DNA of 64,000 nucleotides from Lysinibacillus sp. B2A1. Its GTDB lineage: Bacteria > Bacillota > Bacilli > Bacillales_A > Planococcaceae. Under the pieces are notes generated by a model. The model searched no databases, was not told the origin of the DNA, and was given only the letters and a program-made list of their open reading frames with translations. The stretch lies in NCBI GenBank assembly GCA_002973635.1, contig CP027224.1, positions 5,134,001 to 5,198,000 on the forward strand, given 5' to 3'. Shown here one piece after another: positions 41,303-50,042 of this stretch. Both the position numbers and the translations under genes were made by a program. Position 1 is the stretch's first letter; each line of letters opens with the position of its first letter.

Positions 41303-41457
41303 AAATTCATCCCACCTATAGCATTATAATCATTTTTTATCGTTAGCCTTATCATACTCAATGTAGTTAACTTTATGAGCACTGTAGCCTCAATCATTTT
41401 TTCCTTTGACACCCCCTCTAAATTTACTAAAAATATTAGCTTTCAAAAATGACTTAC

Positions 41458-42231
41458 TTAAATTATTTTTAGCTCCTGTAAAGCATGATATATGCCGCCT
41501 TCAATGGATTTTTTCGTTATATAATCAGCACTACTTTTCAAAGCTTCACTTCCATTCCCCATTGCAACCCCAAGACCAACCTGTTCTAGCATATCTATAT
41601 CATTATCGCCATCGCCAAACGCAAGTGCTTCCTCAGGGCTAAAATTAAAATAATCAAGTACAGCCTGTACGGCAATCGATTTGGAAACATCATATTGCAA
41701 TACATTTGTAATATACGGATGCCATCTTTTAAATTTTAAATGAGGAAATTGTGCTGTATATATTTGCTCAATATCTTTATTAGCATATAAACACATTAGA
41801 TAAATTTCCTGCTCTACAATATTCTCATGAAATTCAGGAAATTTAGATAAAGATAATGTTTCTTGCAGGGCCTTTAGTGTCCTTGGCTTGTGTACGTTAT
41901 TCATAAATAATTGTTCTGTAAAAAATGAAAGACTTTGTTTATTCTCATTAGCAAAGGCTTGAACTGCTTGGACAATATTTTTGTCAATTGATATTTTATG
42001 TATTACCTGATTTTGATGCTTAACATACGCTCCGTTAGCGGTTATAAATGTCTCTATTCCTATGCTTCTTAAATTTTGACACATTGATAATGGTCTTCCT
42101 GTAGCAGCAACAATGCGAATCCCTCTCTGTTTTAGCTGATGTATTGCCCTCCTCGTGCTTTCTTCAATACAACCATCTTCATAGTTAATAAGTGTTCCAT
42201 CTACGTCAAAAAAAACAATTTTACAATCCAT
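41458..42231 (-). CDS. Cof-type HAD-superfamily phosphatase
   Basis: A 257-residue HAD protein of the Cof subfamily: motif I FFDVDGTLINYEDG, motif II VAATGRPLSM, motif III Lys region, and motif IV ALAFGDGDNDIDMLEQVGLG. AMGNGSEALKSSADYIT is the typical C-terminal signature. These enzymes dephosphorylate sugar phosphates, FMN or similar small metabolites. GAGGGGTGTAAT precedes the ATG. Monocistronic. Confidence 0.9.
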   Translation of the reverse strand: MDCKIVFFDVDGTLINYEDGCIEESTRRAIHQLKQRGIRIVAATGRPLSMCQNLRSIGIETFITANGAYVKHQNQVIHKISIDKNIVQAVQAFANENKQSLSFFTEQLFMNNVHKPRTLKALQETLSLSKFPEFHENIVEQEIYLMCLYANKDIEQIYTAQFPHLKFKRWHPYITNVLQYDVSKSIAVQAVLDYFNFSPEEALAFGDGDNDIDMLEQVGLGVAMGNGSEALKSSADYITKKSIEGGIYHALQELKII

Positions 42232-42576
42232 ATTACACCCCTCACCTTAAATAGTTATAAATACCCAATAACGTTATTTAAGTTCTTAAAATGATTCGCA
42301 ATTAGCATAAACATTTGTACGTAATTTGACAAATTTAAATAAATCATATAACTTCTGTTCACTATACCGATAAATACTATTGCAAATACATATAGAAACG
42401 GTCATAAACAAAAAAAGTAATAATATTTTTATTTTAATAATCCTAAAGGAGTATACCAAAGAACACAGAATTGTTAAAATGGAAGATAATCAATTAAATA
42501 CATTGAACGATAATACTCATCGTATAAATAGAACAAAAGAAACAACAATTAATTAAGAGTAAAGGAGTTGATTCTT
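42232..42576. other. Intergenic region, possible gene remnant
   Basis: About 345 AT-rich bases. A 25-codon ATG frame (42480-42557) with open upstream codons can be read, but it has no ribosome site and no recognisable homologue. No riboswitch or strong palindrome was seen. The promoter of the DUF2225 gene should be here. Confidence 0.4.
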
Positions 42577-43272
42577 ATGGCATTTAACATTTACTACTAT
42601 GAAAGTAGTGTGGATTGTAAGTTTTGCAAAAAGCACTTTACCACATATAAGGTACGCCCTAATCGTTATAAAATTGTTGAGGAGCAAACGGATTTCATGC
42701 CAGTCTATGAGGGCTTAAATCCATTGTTATATGAAGTTGCTGTTTGTCCACATTGTGGCTATGCCTACCATAAATCCATGACAAGAACCTATGGGCCTTT
42801 CATGCTCCTTATCGATGAGCTATACATTAAAGAGCTTCAAAAACCTATGAATATCTGTCAAGAGCGTACAGTTGATGATGCCATTATAAGTTTTAAGCTT
42901 GCTTATTTAGTGTCCAGAGCCTCTATGGAAGAATCACTTCTTATGGCAAATTTCGCTTTAAAAATAGCCTGGTTATATCGCTTAAAAGAGGATCAGGAAT
43001 CGGAAATGCGCTACCTCTTTGCAGCAAGAGATTTTTACAGTAAATCATTTGCCTCCAATCAAGAAGGCAGTGAAAGAATTCAATTTTTACACGCAGAATT
43101 AAGCCTACGACTTGGTGACATGACTGAAGCAAAAAAAGGATTCTCTCGATTAATTGCAGATCGAAATGTTTCCAATAAATATCGTAAATTGGCTCGCAAT
43201 CGCTGGGAAAATTATAAGTATGATGAACAGCCAGTCATCTTAAACGAGGATATTGGAAAAATCATCAATTAA
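42577..43272 (+). CDS. DUF2225 zinc-ribbon/TPR-like protein
   Basis: A 231-residue cytoplasmic protein: N-terminal zinc-ribbon with two CxxC pairs (VDCKFCKKHF and VAVCPHCGYAYH), followed by TPR-like helical repeats (ISFKLAYLVSRAS, LMANFALKIAWLYRL, LHAELSLRLGDMTEAKKGF). This is DUF2225, widespread in Firmicutes with unknown function. ATG 42577 follows AAAGGAGTTGATTCTT. The next gene starts 23 bp downstream, so the two form an operon. Confidence 0.85.
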   Translation: MAFNIYYYESSVDCKFCKKHFTTYKVRPNRYKIVEEQTDFMPVYEGLNPLLYEVAVCPHCGYAYHKSMTRTYGPFMLLIDELYIKELQKPMNICQERTVDDAIISFKLAYLVSRASMEESLLMANFALKIAWLYRLKEDQESEMRYLFAARDFYSKSFASNQEGSERIQFLHAELSLRLGDMTEAKKGFSRLIADRNVSNKYRKLARNRWENYKYDEQPVILNEDIGKIIN

Positions 43273-43294
43273 AAGGATAAGGAGAGGAGTTATT

Positions 43295-43648
43295 ATGCAC
43301 CGATTTGCAAAAAAAATTGATGTGCGAGAGGAAGATATATTTTCTGAATTACATCACTTTTTACTTAGAAAAAATAATCGCTTTTTAACAAATGATGAGG
43401 TCGTTGCATTAACGGGGGTTTCCTCTGAGCTGCTTTATAAATGGGTGAAGGCAGGAAAGTTAAAAAATTCAATTTTCCCTAATCTAGGTGCCCCTTGTGA
43501 ACGATGTGGCCAGATTACACAGGCAAAAATTTGTATTAGCTGCTCATCAACAATCGTTAGTACATTAAAGCAGGAAGAAAAGGATCGTGCATGGTTTAAT
43601 CAAATACAACGCAACAATCACAGGGCTAGCACATATCACTATAAATGA
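43295..43648 (+). CDS. YvyF-like flagellar-operon-type protein
   Basis: A 117-residue protein. An N-terminal helix (FSELHHFLLRKNNRFLTNDE) leads into a MerR/excisionase-like HTH (VVALTGVSSELLYKWVKAGK), then FPNLGAPCERCGQI and AKICISC form a two-CxxC zinc site. The order and the FPNLGxPCxRCG motif match the C-terminal two thirds of YvyF, the protein encoded beside flgM in B. subtilis; the N-terminal zinc knuckle of YvyF is absent. No flagellar gene is nearby. ATG 43295 follows AGGAGAGGAG. It is co-transcribed with the DUF2225 gene. Confidence 0.75.
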   Translation: MHRFAKKIDVREEDIFSELHHFLLRKNNRFLTNDEVVALTGVSSELLYKWVKAGKLKNSIFPNLGAPCERCGQITQAKICISCSSTIVSTLKQEEKDRAWFNQIQRNNHRASTYHYK

Positions 43649-43660
43649 GTTAAATACAGC

Positions 43661-43712
43661 ACCTCCACAGTGTATCCTTTCTTTTAGGTATCTCACTTTT
43701 GGAGGTTTTTTT
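43661..43712 (+). terminator. Weak terminator of the DUF2225 operon
   Basis: ACCTCCA (43661-43667) pairs with TGGAGGT (43700-43706) across a long loop, followed by six T. Confidence 0.55.
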
Positions 43713-43746
43713 ACTCTATTTTCCTGATTCAAGACGTAAATCCAAA

Positions 43747-43801
43747 TTTAAACAAAATTTAAACAGAAATCTCCTTAACTTTAAACTTACCTGCGTATAA
43801 T
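43747..43801 (+). promoter_or_regulatory. Promoter and response-regulator operator of the secreted Ere-like gene
   Basis: TTTAAACAAAATTTAAAC (43747-43764) is identical in 18 of 18 bases to the element upstream of the ABC-Ere operon. A third half site TTTAAACTT (43780-43788) lies seven bases before the -10 box TATAAT (43796-43801). The distance from 18-mer to -10 is 31 bases here and 32 there. Confidence 0.75.
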
Positions 43802-43834
43802 TTGATTCAATCTATTGCGAGGGATTGATGGACA

Positions 43835-45259
43835 ATGACAAAAGGAAAAAGAAATAAAATGCTATTATCTTTAAGTATTGCATTGACAAGTTTTATAGCA
43901 TTTAATGGGAATGCAAATGCGGCAGTGGCTGCTCCAAGGATAGCAGAGCAGACAAGTTTAGAGCAGGGATCAGAAGTAAAGCAAGCTCGTACATCCAATG
44001 AAGCACTACATGACTGGAAGAATTGGGTGAATGACCATGCATATAGTTTAAATTCCATTCAGCCTGAATCCTTTGAATCAACAAAAATTGCATCCAGTAA
44101 ATTTGAAGATTTAGAGATGCTAAAGCCCTTATTACACGATAAGCGTATTGTTTTTTTAGGAGAAAGCTCGCATGGTGTAGCCGAGTTTAGCCTAGCAAAA
44201 ACACGTATCATTCAGTTTTTACATCAAGAAATGGGCTACAACGTCCTTGCCTTTGAAAGTGGCATGGGGAACGTTATGAATGCTCAGGGACAAATTGACA
44301 AGCAATCGGCTCAGCAGACAATGAAGGATGGAATTTTTGGTGTATGGTGGTCTAAAGAGACCCTACCGTTATTTGAGTATACTAAGAAAACTCAAGCTAC
44401 AGAGCAGCCTTTAATGTTAGCTGGCTTTGATATTCAACAACAAGGTGCCTTTACAGATGGGGGCTGGCTAGAAAATAATCAGCTTGCTAAACAGTTCAGT
44501 GAAGTAGAGAATCAGCTTGTAGATTGGACCTACAGCAAAGATTTAAAAGGATATCAAAAGGCCAAACCAAGCATTATCGATGTGTATAAACAAGTAAAAT
44601 CACAAGTACAGCTTAAAGAGAAAGAGTTAAAAGCAGCTTATCCGAGCGAACCTCATATTACAAAGCTTATGGAACGTACATTAGCTGACCGTATACGCTT
44701 AGCAGAAGAGTATGTAGAACTATCTATTCAATCAAATATCGATATTGAGCAAAATAAATATGATTCATTCTTTAAAACTATGGAATGGCGGGATCAAGGC
44801 ATGTTGGAAAATTTACTTTGGCTAGCAGATGAGATTTATCCGACTGAAAAGTTTATTGTTTGGGCACATAATGATCATATTCGCAAGGCCCAATCTGAAG
44901 TAATGGGGTCCCCTTATGCGCTAAACTTAATGGGTGAACGTCTACCAGACATCTATAAAAAATATAGCTATGTACTTGGTCTATATATGGCAAGTGGAGA
45001 AAATGCAAGCAATGCACGTGAAACTTGGTCTGTATTACCTCCAGTCAAAGGATCTACTGAGGATATCCTTTCCTTAACGAAAAAGCCATACACATTTATT
45101 GATTTACGAAATCGTCAAAATGAAAGAGGTAATTCATGGATGTTTGAGCCACGTATATCCTATAGTTGGGGAGTTATACAAGAGAGCTTTGTTCCTCGTG
45201 ATCAATTTGATGGCATCCTTTTAATCGATAAAGTAAGTATTCCAAATTACATCGAATAA
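43835..45259 (+). CDS. Secreted erythromycin-esterase-like protein
   Basis: A 474-residue protein with a Sec signal peptide (MLLSLSIALTSFIAFNGNANA, cut near ANA-AVA) and no lipobox. The Ere domain (PF05139) spans residues about 90-470 with VFLGESSHGVAEF (Glu, His), LAFESGMGN (Glu) and IVWAHNDHIRKA (His pair). It is a paralogue of the lipoprotein at 26323 and shares its promoter element. Its role could be hydrolysis of an extracellular antibiotic ester, or an as yet unknown peptide or lipid substrate; the family is much broader than macrolide esterases. It is monocistronic with a strong terminator. Confidence 0.88.
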   Translation: MTKGKRNKMLLSLSIALTSFIAFNGNANAAVAAPRIAEQTSLEQGSEVKQARTSNEALHDWKNWVNDHAYSLNSIQPESFESTKIASSKFEDLEMLKPLLHDKRIVFLGESSHGVAEFSLAKTRIIQFLHQEMGYNVLAFESGMGNVMNAQGQIDKQSAQQTMKDGIFGVWWSKETLPLFEYTKKTQATEQPLMLAGFDIQQQGAFTDGGWLENNQLAKQFSEVENQLVDWTYSKDLKGYQKAKPSIIDVYKQVKSQVQLKEKELKAAYPSEPHITKLMERTLADRIRLAEEYVELSIQSNIDIEQNKYDSFFKTMEWRDQGMLENLLWLADEIYPTEKFIVWAHNDHIRKAQSEVMGSPYALNLMGERLPDIYKKYSYVLGLYMASGENASNARETWSVLPPVKGSTEDILSLTKKPYTFIDLRNRQNERGNSWMFEPRISYSWGVIQESFVPRDQFDGILLIDKVSIPNYIE

Positions 45260-45270
45260 ATTTTTAGCAT

Positions 45271-45305
45271 TTAGCAAACTAGTTTTTCTAGTTTGCTATT
45301 TTTAA
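45271..45305 (+). terminator. Terminator of the secreted Ere-like gene
   Basis: Arms TTAGCAAACTAG (45271-45282) and CTAGTTTGCTAT (45288-45299) with a T run. Confidence 0.85.
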
Positions 45306-46111
45306 GTATCCATCGAAATCGTATCCCAGTCTTCATTTTGATGACCAATCAACCAGAATAAGCCTCTGCGCATTTCCACAACAATACTTTCATTTATACC
45401 AGCAGGAGCCGTTCTGTTTTGTATGCGATTGTCTACGCAAGCCCAGTGTAGCCTGTATATTTTGTCGGCTTCATCCAAAATTTCTTCCTGGCTACGCATC
45501 GTAGTTTGAAAATAAAATTGCTCAAACGTTTCGCAGTTAGAAATAACTTGAATAGCATACTCACAATCACATACTTCATCAGGAAAATCAAGCTTGTCAA
45601 CAAATCCAAGTACCCAAATTAGTGTCCAATAAGCCTCATATTGCCATGAAATATTAATGGCTTCCTGTGCATTTGGCTGTTGACTATATAAAAAGGCTCT
45701 TTCATTGTCAGTTAGAATGTCTTCTACTTCATATTTACGCAACATACTGATAAAAAAGTCTCTTGATTCCTCTACATTTTCTCCTTGTGCCACATCACAA
45801 GCAAATTGAATAACAATTAGTAAAGCTGCAGCTCTCCTAGCAATATCCTCTTTAGTTTTAAACTGACAAGCCCCAATTGGTGGAAGTTGCGGGAGTGACT
45901 CTGTATATGGAATACCCTTTTCTATTAAATAGGCTATTGTTTTATTCTTTCTTTGATGGCCTTCTTCCGATGTCACCTCTTGTCCCCTCACCTTTTGTGT
46001 ACAGGCACGAGGTCTAAAGTTGGATGGTCCTGATTGCCCATCAGGATAAACAATAACTACCCCTTCCTTGTCTAGTAAGGTACCATTTGGAAAAAAGCCA
46101 ATACCCCCCCA
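45302..46111 (-). pseudogene. DUF4272-domain protein, 5'-truncated
   Basis: The frame is open from a TAG at 46114-46112 to the stop at 45302. A GTG at 45991 is the first possible start, but the codons before it still look like protein (FFPNGTLLDKEGVVIVYPDG, then SNFRPRACTQK). The body matches DUF4272: RKNKTIAYLIEKGIPYTESL with LPPI, then DIARRAAALLIV and WTLIWVLGFVDKLDFP. So the N-terminal part has been lost at about 46105-46111, a poly-C tract where an oppositely oriented hydrolase is also cut. No ribosome site precedes GTG 45991 convincingly (AAAGGTGAGG overlaps it). Probably not functional. Confidence 0.65.
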
Positions 46112-46894
46112 CTACTATTGTTTGCACATGGCATGAGTTTATATAGTCGCCAAAATACTTTCCAACTTGAAGAATTAGTAAGTCATGGCTATATTGTTGT
46201 TGCTCTTAATTTTACAGGTGATGCGACAACAACCATATTCCCTGATGGCGATTGTGTTGATTTTACACCAATTAAAAACACAATTACGTTCTTGAATAAT
46301 CGAATCATACTTTGGGAGCAGGATACATCATTTGTTTTAGATGAAGTCATCAAAGGAAATTTTGATAAGAAATTCCATGCAATAGCCTCACTAATTGACT
46401 ATGACAATATTGGTATGTTAGGTCACTCTTTTGGTGGTGCTACTTCTGCTCAAATGCTTGTAAAGGACAGTCGCATTAAAGCAGCAATTGATATGGATGG
46501 TGGATTGTATGGTGATTCAATGCCATCAAATGGTCCTGAAAAACCATTGATGCTGATGAATGCTGAGGCATCTATTAACTTTATGAAGGAGGCATATAGC
46601 AAGCAACCAGGTAATCGTGATGAATTGTTTGTAGAGTCTTATCTAAGAAATAAAACAATTGAAAAGCCTGGTGTCTACACAGCTATTATTCCAAAAACAA
46701 ATCACGGAAGGTTTACAGATTTAGCAGCCGTTTCGCCGATTATTAATGAATCTGGTGCAGATGTAAATGCAATCTATAAATTAATCAATGAACTATCACT
46801 TGGCTTTTTTGATAAAAATTTAAAAGGAATCCATGACAATAAGTTAAATAAAATACAGGAAGCACATCCGGAAATAAACTTAACTTTGCACTAA
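46106..46894 (+). pseudogene. PAF-acetylhydrolase-like alpha/beta hydrolase, 5'-truncated
   Basis: Recognisable sequence begins abruptly with PLLLFAHGMSLYSRQNTF, which in PAF-acetylhydrolase-like lipases follows 100 or more N-terminal residues. The catalytic core is otherwise present: nucleophile Ser in MLGHSFGGATSA, Asp in IDMDGG, His in TNHGRFTDLA. The only early start is TTG 46118, with no ribosome site behind the C-rich tract. Upstream lies the cut DUF4272 gene in opposite orientation, so promoter and N-terminus are missing. It is closed by a normal terminator at 46921-46952. Confidence 0.65.
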
Positions 46895-46920
46895 AGCATA
46901 GTAGAAGCTTGTATAATTTG

Positions 46921-46959
46921 GGGTGTTGATAGTCAAAAATGCTTCAACACCCTTTTTTT
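46921..46959 (+). terminator. Terminator after the truncated hydrolase
   Basis: Arms GGGTGTTGA (46921-46929) and TCAACACCC (46944-46952) followed by seven T; overlaps the stop codon of the convergent merR gene. Confidence 0.8.
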
Positions 46960-47774
46960 ATTTCCACCATAATTTTTGTTACATATTCCTCTTCACGATT
47001 TTTAATAACTGCATCATAAATATATTCCTCATAAACGTATTGCCCAAGTTCGTAGCCCTTTTCACTCATGATCTTAAATAACCGCTTGTAGGATTCGCCA
47101 AGTGTCGTGGATGTTCCTACATGGTATCCCACAATAAAATCTCCTTCAATCGCCCTGAAATAAGGATGACCCTCCTGTGGATGCGGCTGCTCAATATACA
47201 AGTAACTATAATTATCATAGTTACCTGCTAACACCTGCTCCCTCCTTGTAATTCCCCCAATTGGATAACCTGTGTCTAATTGGGAGCGATCCAACTCATC
47301 AATAAAATCAGAGACAGCCTTAACAAATTGCTCCTCCGTCGAATCCTCTATATTTCGACTTAAGTATAATGTTGCCTCTGGTAAATGCTCAATTGTAATG
47401 CTATCAAAATCAAGATGCAGGGCCTCCTTTGTTAAATCAATTTTGACATCGATAATGCCTTCAATCATCTCCAGCTCTCTTCGTTTTTTGGCGACAATCT
47501 CCTTTTGCTGATGCATTAAGTCTAGAAAATTTTCAGGTGATTTTTCAGCCATATATTTTTGAATTTCCTTCAAAGACATACCTACCGCCTTTAACAGCTC
47601 AATGACACTAAAAAATTCATATTGAGCAATTGAATAATAGCGATAGTCCTTATTATCCTTCATGATGGGCGATAATAAGCCAATTTGATCGTAATAAATA
47701 AGTGTTTGTTTATTAACCTTACAGATTTTCGCAAATTCACCAGTTGTAAAATATTTTACATTTTTGTTAAACAT
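46944..47774 (-). CDS. MerR-family multidrug regulator (BmrR/BltR type)
   Basis: A 276-residue protein: MerR winged helix at the N-terminus (YFTTGEFAKICKVNKQTLIY, then YYSIAQYEFFSVIELLKAVG), a dimerisation coiled coil (MHQQKEIVAKKRRELEMIEG), and a GyrI-like ligand-binding domain from about residue 120. The layout is that of BmrR and BltR, which bind cationic drugs and activate an efflux gene. It is divergent from a GNAT-MATE operon, with a palindromic operator in the promoter between them. Confidence 0.9.
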   Translation of the reverse strand: MFNKNVKYFTTGEFAKICKVNKQTLIYYDQIGLLSPIMKDNKDYRYYSIAQYEFFSVIELLKAVGMSLKEIQKYMAEKSPENFLDLMHQQKEIVAKKRRELEMIEGIIDVKIDLTKEALHLDFDSITIEHLPEATLYLSRNIEDSTEEQFVKAVSDFIDELDRSQLDTGYPIGGITRREQVLAGNYDNYSYLYIEQPHPQEGHPYFRAIEGDFIVGYHVGTSTTLGESYKRLFKIMSEKGYELGQYVYEEYIYDAVIKNREEEYVTKIMVEIKKGC

Positions 47775-47790
47775 TTTTAAGTTTCTCTCC

Positions 47791-47821
47791 TTGACTATAT
47801 AGTAACTATATACATTAAATT
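47791..47821 (+). promoter_or_regulatory. MerR-type promoter and operator
   Basis: TTGACT (47791-47796) is a good -35 box. The 17-bp perfect palindrome TATATAGTAACTATATA (47796-47812) fills the spacer, and TAAATT (47816-47821) gives a 19-base spacing, the over-long spacer corrected by activated MerR proteins. It drives the GNAT-MATE operon. Confidence 0.7.
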
Positions 47822-47859
47822 GTAGCTATTCACAATAAAAATAGAAAGGTTTTGACATT

Positions 47860-48327
47860 ATGTTCACGGAGATACGTGACATCACAGCTTTAAACAAAGA
47901 GGAAATTTTAACATTACGCATCGCAGATAATCAGCAAAATTTTATTGAAAGTACGGACCAATGCTTAGCAGAAGCTGAAATCGATAAACGCTTTATACCT
48001 GTTGGCTTGTACAGAGGGGATACAGCAGTAGGCTTTGCTATGTATGGTATGTTCCCTCATGTGGACAATTCAGCACGTGTTTGGTTAGATCGCTATTTTA
48101 TTGATGAGCGATATCAGCACAAAGGGTTAGGGAAATACTATTTACAGCAGCTTATTGATCATCTGGTAGCTACATATGGCTGCCAAAACATTTATTTAAG
48201 CGTTTATGACGACAATCTTGCAGCCATTCAGCTATATAAAAATTTTGGATTTGTTTTTAACGGGGAGTTGGATGACAAGGGTGAAAAAGTAATGGTTAAG
48301 GTGGTGCATAACCATGACAACCATTAA
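47860..48327 (+). CDS. GNAT-family N-acetyltransferase
   Basis: A 155-residue acetyltransferase with the acetyl-CoA motif A (RYQHKGLGKYYLQQLIDHLV) and the C-terminal NLAAIQLYKNFGFVFNGE. The pattern is that of the spermidine-acetyltransferase (BltD-like) group. In B. subtilis, BltD lies in the blt multidrug operon under BltR, which fits the MerR-GNAT-pump order here. The ATG is preceded by GAAAGG. Its 3' end overlaps the MATE gene by 14 bp. Confidence 0.88.
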   Translation: MFTEIRDITALNKEEILTLRIADNQQNFIESTDQCLAEAEIDKRFIPVGLYRGDTAVGFAMYGMFPHVDNSARVWLDRYFIDERYQHKGLGKYYLQQLIDHLVATYGCQNIYLSVYDDNLAAIQLYKNFGFVFNGELDDKGEKVMVKVVHNHDNH

Positions 48328-49654
48328 TCCAATCGAAACAAGGCCTCTAAAGCCTTTATTTTTATCATACCTATTCCCCGCTATGGTCGGTATGTTACTA
48401 ATGTCAGTAAATATTTTAGTTGATGGCATTTTTGTGAGCCATGGTGTTGGACCTACAGCTTTAGCAGGTGTAAATATCGCTGTTCCCATTTTTTCTATTC
48501 TTCTTTCCATTTCTCTTTGGATTGGCATGGGCGGAGCTACATTATATTCGATTTCTCTTGGTGAAGGTAATAAAAAGCGAGCACATCAAATCTTTACACT
48601 AGCATTCACAGTAATGATTGTTGTCGTTCTGACACTGATTCTATGCCTTTTATTAAATCTTAAAGAAGTCTCCTATATATTTGGAGCAAGTGATACTACC
48701 TATCCTTATGTTCAAGAGTACCTACACGTTATTTTAATCTTTGGTGTGTTTTATACAATTGAAAACTTACTAAGCATTTTTATTCGTAATGACGGCAATC
48801 CAAAGCTGGCAATGATGGGTTTAATCACTACATCTGTTTTAAATATTATCTTAAACTACATCTTTATTTTCATATTCAATTACGGCGTAACTGGCTGTGC
48901 ATTAGCTACAGCAATCTCCACAATTATTGGTATGTCAGTACTCTTCCTACATTTCTTCAGAAAGCAATCCGAATTAAGATTTGTACGTCATTTTTTCAGC
49001 ATCTCTGATTTAAAGAAAATATTTTCAATCGGGCTACCAAGCTTTATTGTTGAAGCATCAGTAGCAGTAATCGTCATTCTTTATAACGTGACATTCTTAC
49101 ACTATTTAGGTTCAGACGGAATTACTGCCTACGCAATGGTGAACTATATTCATACAGTACTGCTAACCGTTTTTCTTGGTATTGGTATGGCGCTTCAGCC
49201 CCTAGTTAGCTATCATCATGGTGCAAGATTAGTAGCAAGATTAACGGCACTCTTGAAAATCGGCACTGCCACAGCACTTATTTTTGGCTTAACAACTGCT
49301 ATTATCGCCATGTTATTCCCATCACAGTTAATGGCACTGTTCGGAGATAGTACATTTGAAATTCGTAATATGGCTGCACAGGGCTTCGTTCATTTTGCTA
49401 TTGGTTATGTATTTCTAGGCATGAATATGGTGTATGCAGAATTCTTCCAATCTATTGAAAAAATTCGACTTGCCACAACTATTATGTTATTAAGAAGTAT
49501 TGTATTATTCATACCTACACTTGTGCTGTTGCCTAAGATTCTTGGTCCTCAAGCTATTTGGTGGACCTTCCCTGTTGCTGAGGGAATTACCGCACTGCTA
49601 ATTTTTATATTTATGAAAAGAAAATCACATACAATTTTCAGACCGGTAGTATAA
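48314..49654 (+). CDS. MATE-family multidrug efflux transporter
   Basis: A 446-residue, 12-helix MATE protein (two six-helix repeats; LFLSYLFPAMVGMLLMSVNI at the start, and LSIFIRNDGNPKLAMMGLIT between helices 4 and 5). These pumps export cationic drugs in exchange for Na+ or H+. It is coupled to the GNAT gene and regulated by the MerR protein, so pump and acetyltransferase are induced together, like a MATE version of the blt operon. Confidence 0.92.
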   Translation: MTTINPIETRPLKPLFLSYLFPAMVGMLLMSVNILVDGIFVSHGVGPTALAGVNIAVPIFSILLSISLWIGMGGATLYSISLGEGNKKRAHQIFTLAFTVMIVVVLTLILCLLLNLKEVSYIFGASDTTYPYVQEYLHVILIFGVFYTIENLLSIFIRNDGNPKLAMMGLITTSVLNIILNYIFIFIFNYGVTGCALATAISTIIGMSVLFLHFFRKQSELRFVRHFFSISDLKKIFSIGLPSFIVEASVAVIVILYNVTFLHYLGSDGITAYAMVNYIHTVLLTVFLGIGMALQPLVSYHHGARLVARLTALLKIGTATALIFGLTTAIIAMLFPSQLMALFGDSTFEIRNMAAQGFVHFAIGYVFLGMNMVYAEFFQSIEKIRLATTIMLLRSIVLFIPTLVLLPKILGPQAIWWTFPVAEGITALLIFIFMKRKSHTIFRPVV

Positions 49655-49675
49655 AAGACAGTGCTATAATGGAGA

Positions 49676-49710
49676 AAACCCCTTTCGTAATATTGCAACG
49701 AAAGGGGTTT
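49676..49710. terminator. Bidirectional terminator
   Basis: Perfect 13-bp arms AAACCCCTTTCGT (49676-49688) and ACGAAAGGGGTTT (49698-49710). Confidence 0.85.
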
Positions 49711-49724
49711 ATATTGGTTACTTT

Positions 49725-49925
49725 TTATTTTTCACAAGCCCAACCATCATTATCTCTATCAAGCTTTGCTGAATACGCTGAATGTCCCTTTTTTACACCT
49801 TTAGGGTATTTTTTGTTTAGTTCTTTGCAGTTTTTAAATGTCTCTTTCGCTTCTACTTCAGCATTTAATGATGTGAACGAAAATACTAATGTTGCCGTTA
49901 ATAAAGTTAAAAATACTTTTTTCAC
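49725..49925 (-). CDS. Secreted Excalibur-domain protein
   Basis: A 66-residue precursor with a Sec signal (VFLTLLTATLVFSFTSLN, cut near VEA-KET) and an Excalibur domain: NCKELNKKYPKGVKKGHSAY followed by the calcium-loop DRDNDGWACE. It is a minimal single-domain form; in other proteins the domain is attached to nucleases. A ribosome site GGGGGTGTTATAG precedes the start. It may bind Ca2+ at the cell surface. Confidence 0.9.
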   Translation of the reverse strand: MKKVFLTLLTATLVFSFTSLNAEVEAKETFKNCKELNKKYPKGVKKGHSAYSAKLDRDNDGWACEK

Positions 49926-50042
49926 TATAACACCCCCTTATGGATAATTTTACATAATTTAGAGTAATAATACTATAGTTATAGATGAAATATAAAAGGA
50001 GCCCCTAAAAGAAGCTCCATTTTCTTAACTATCCATTTTGTA

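Noticed and set aside
42480..42557. 25-codon ATG frame before the DUF2225 gene
   Set aside because: No ribosome site and no homology; listed only as part of the intergenic note.
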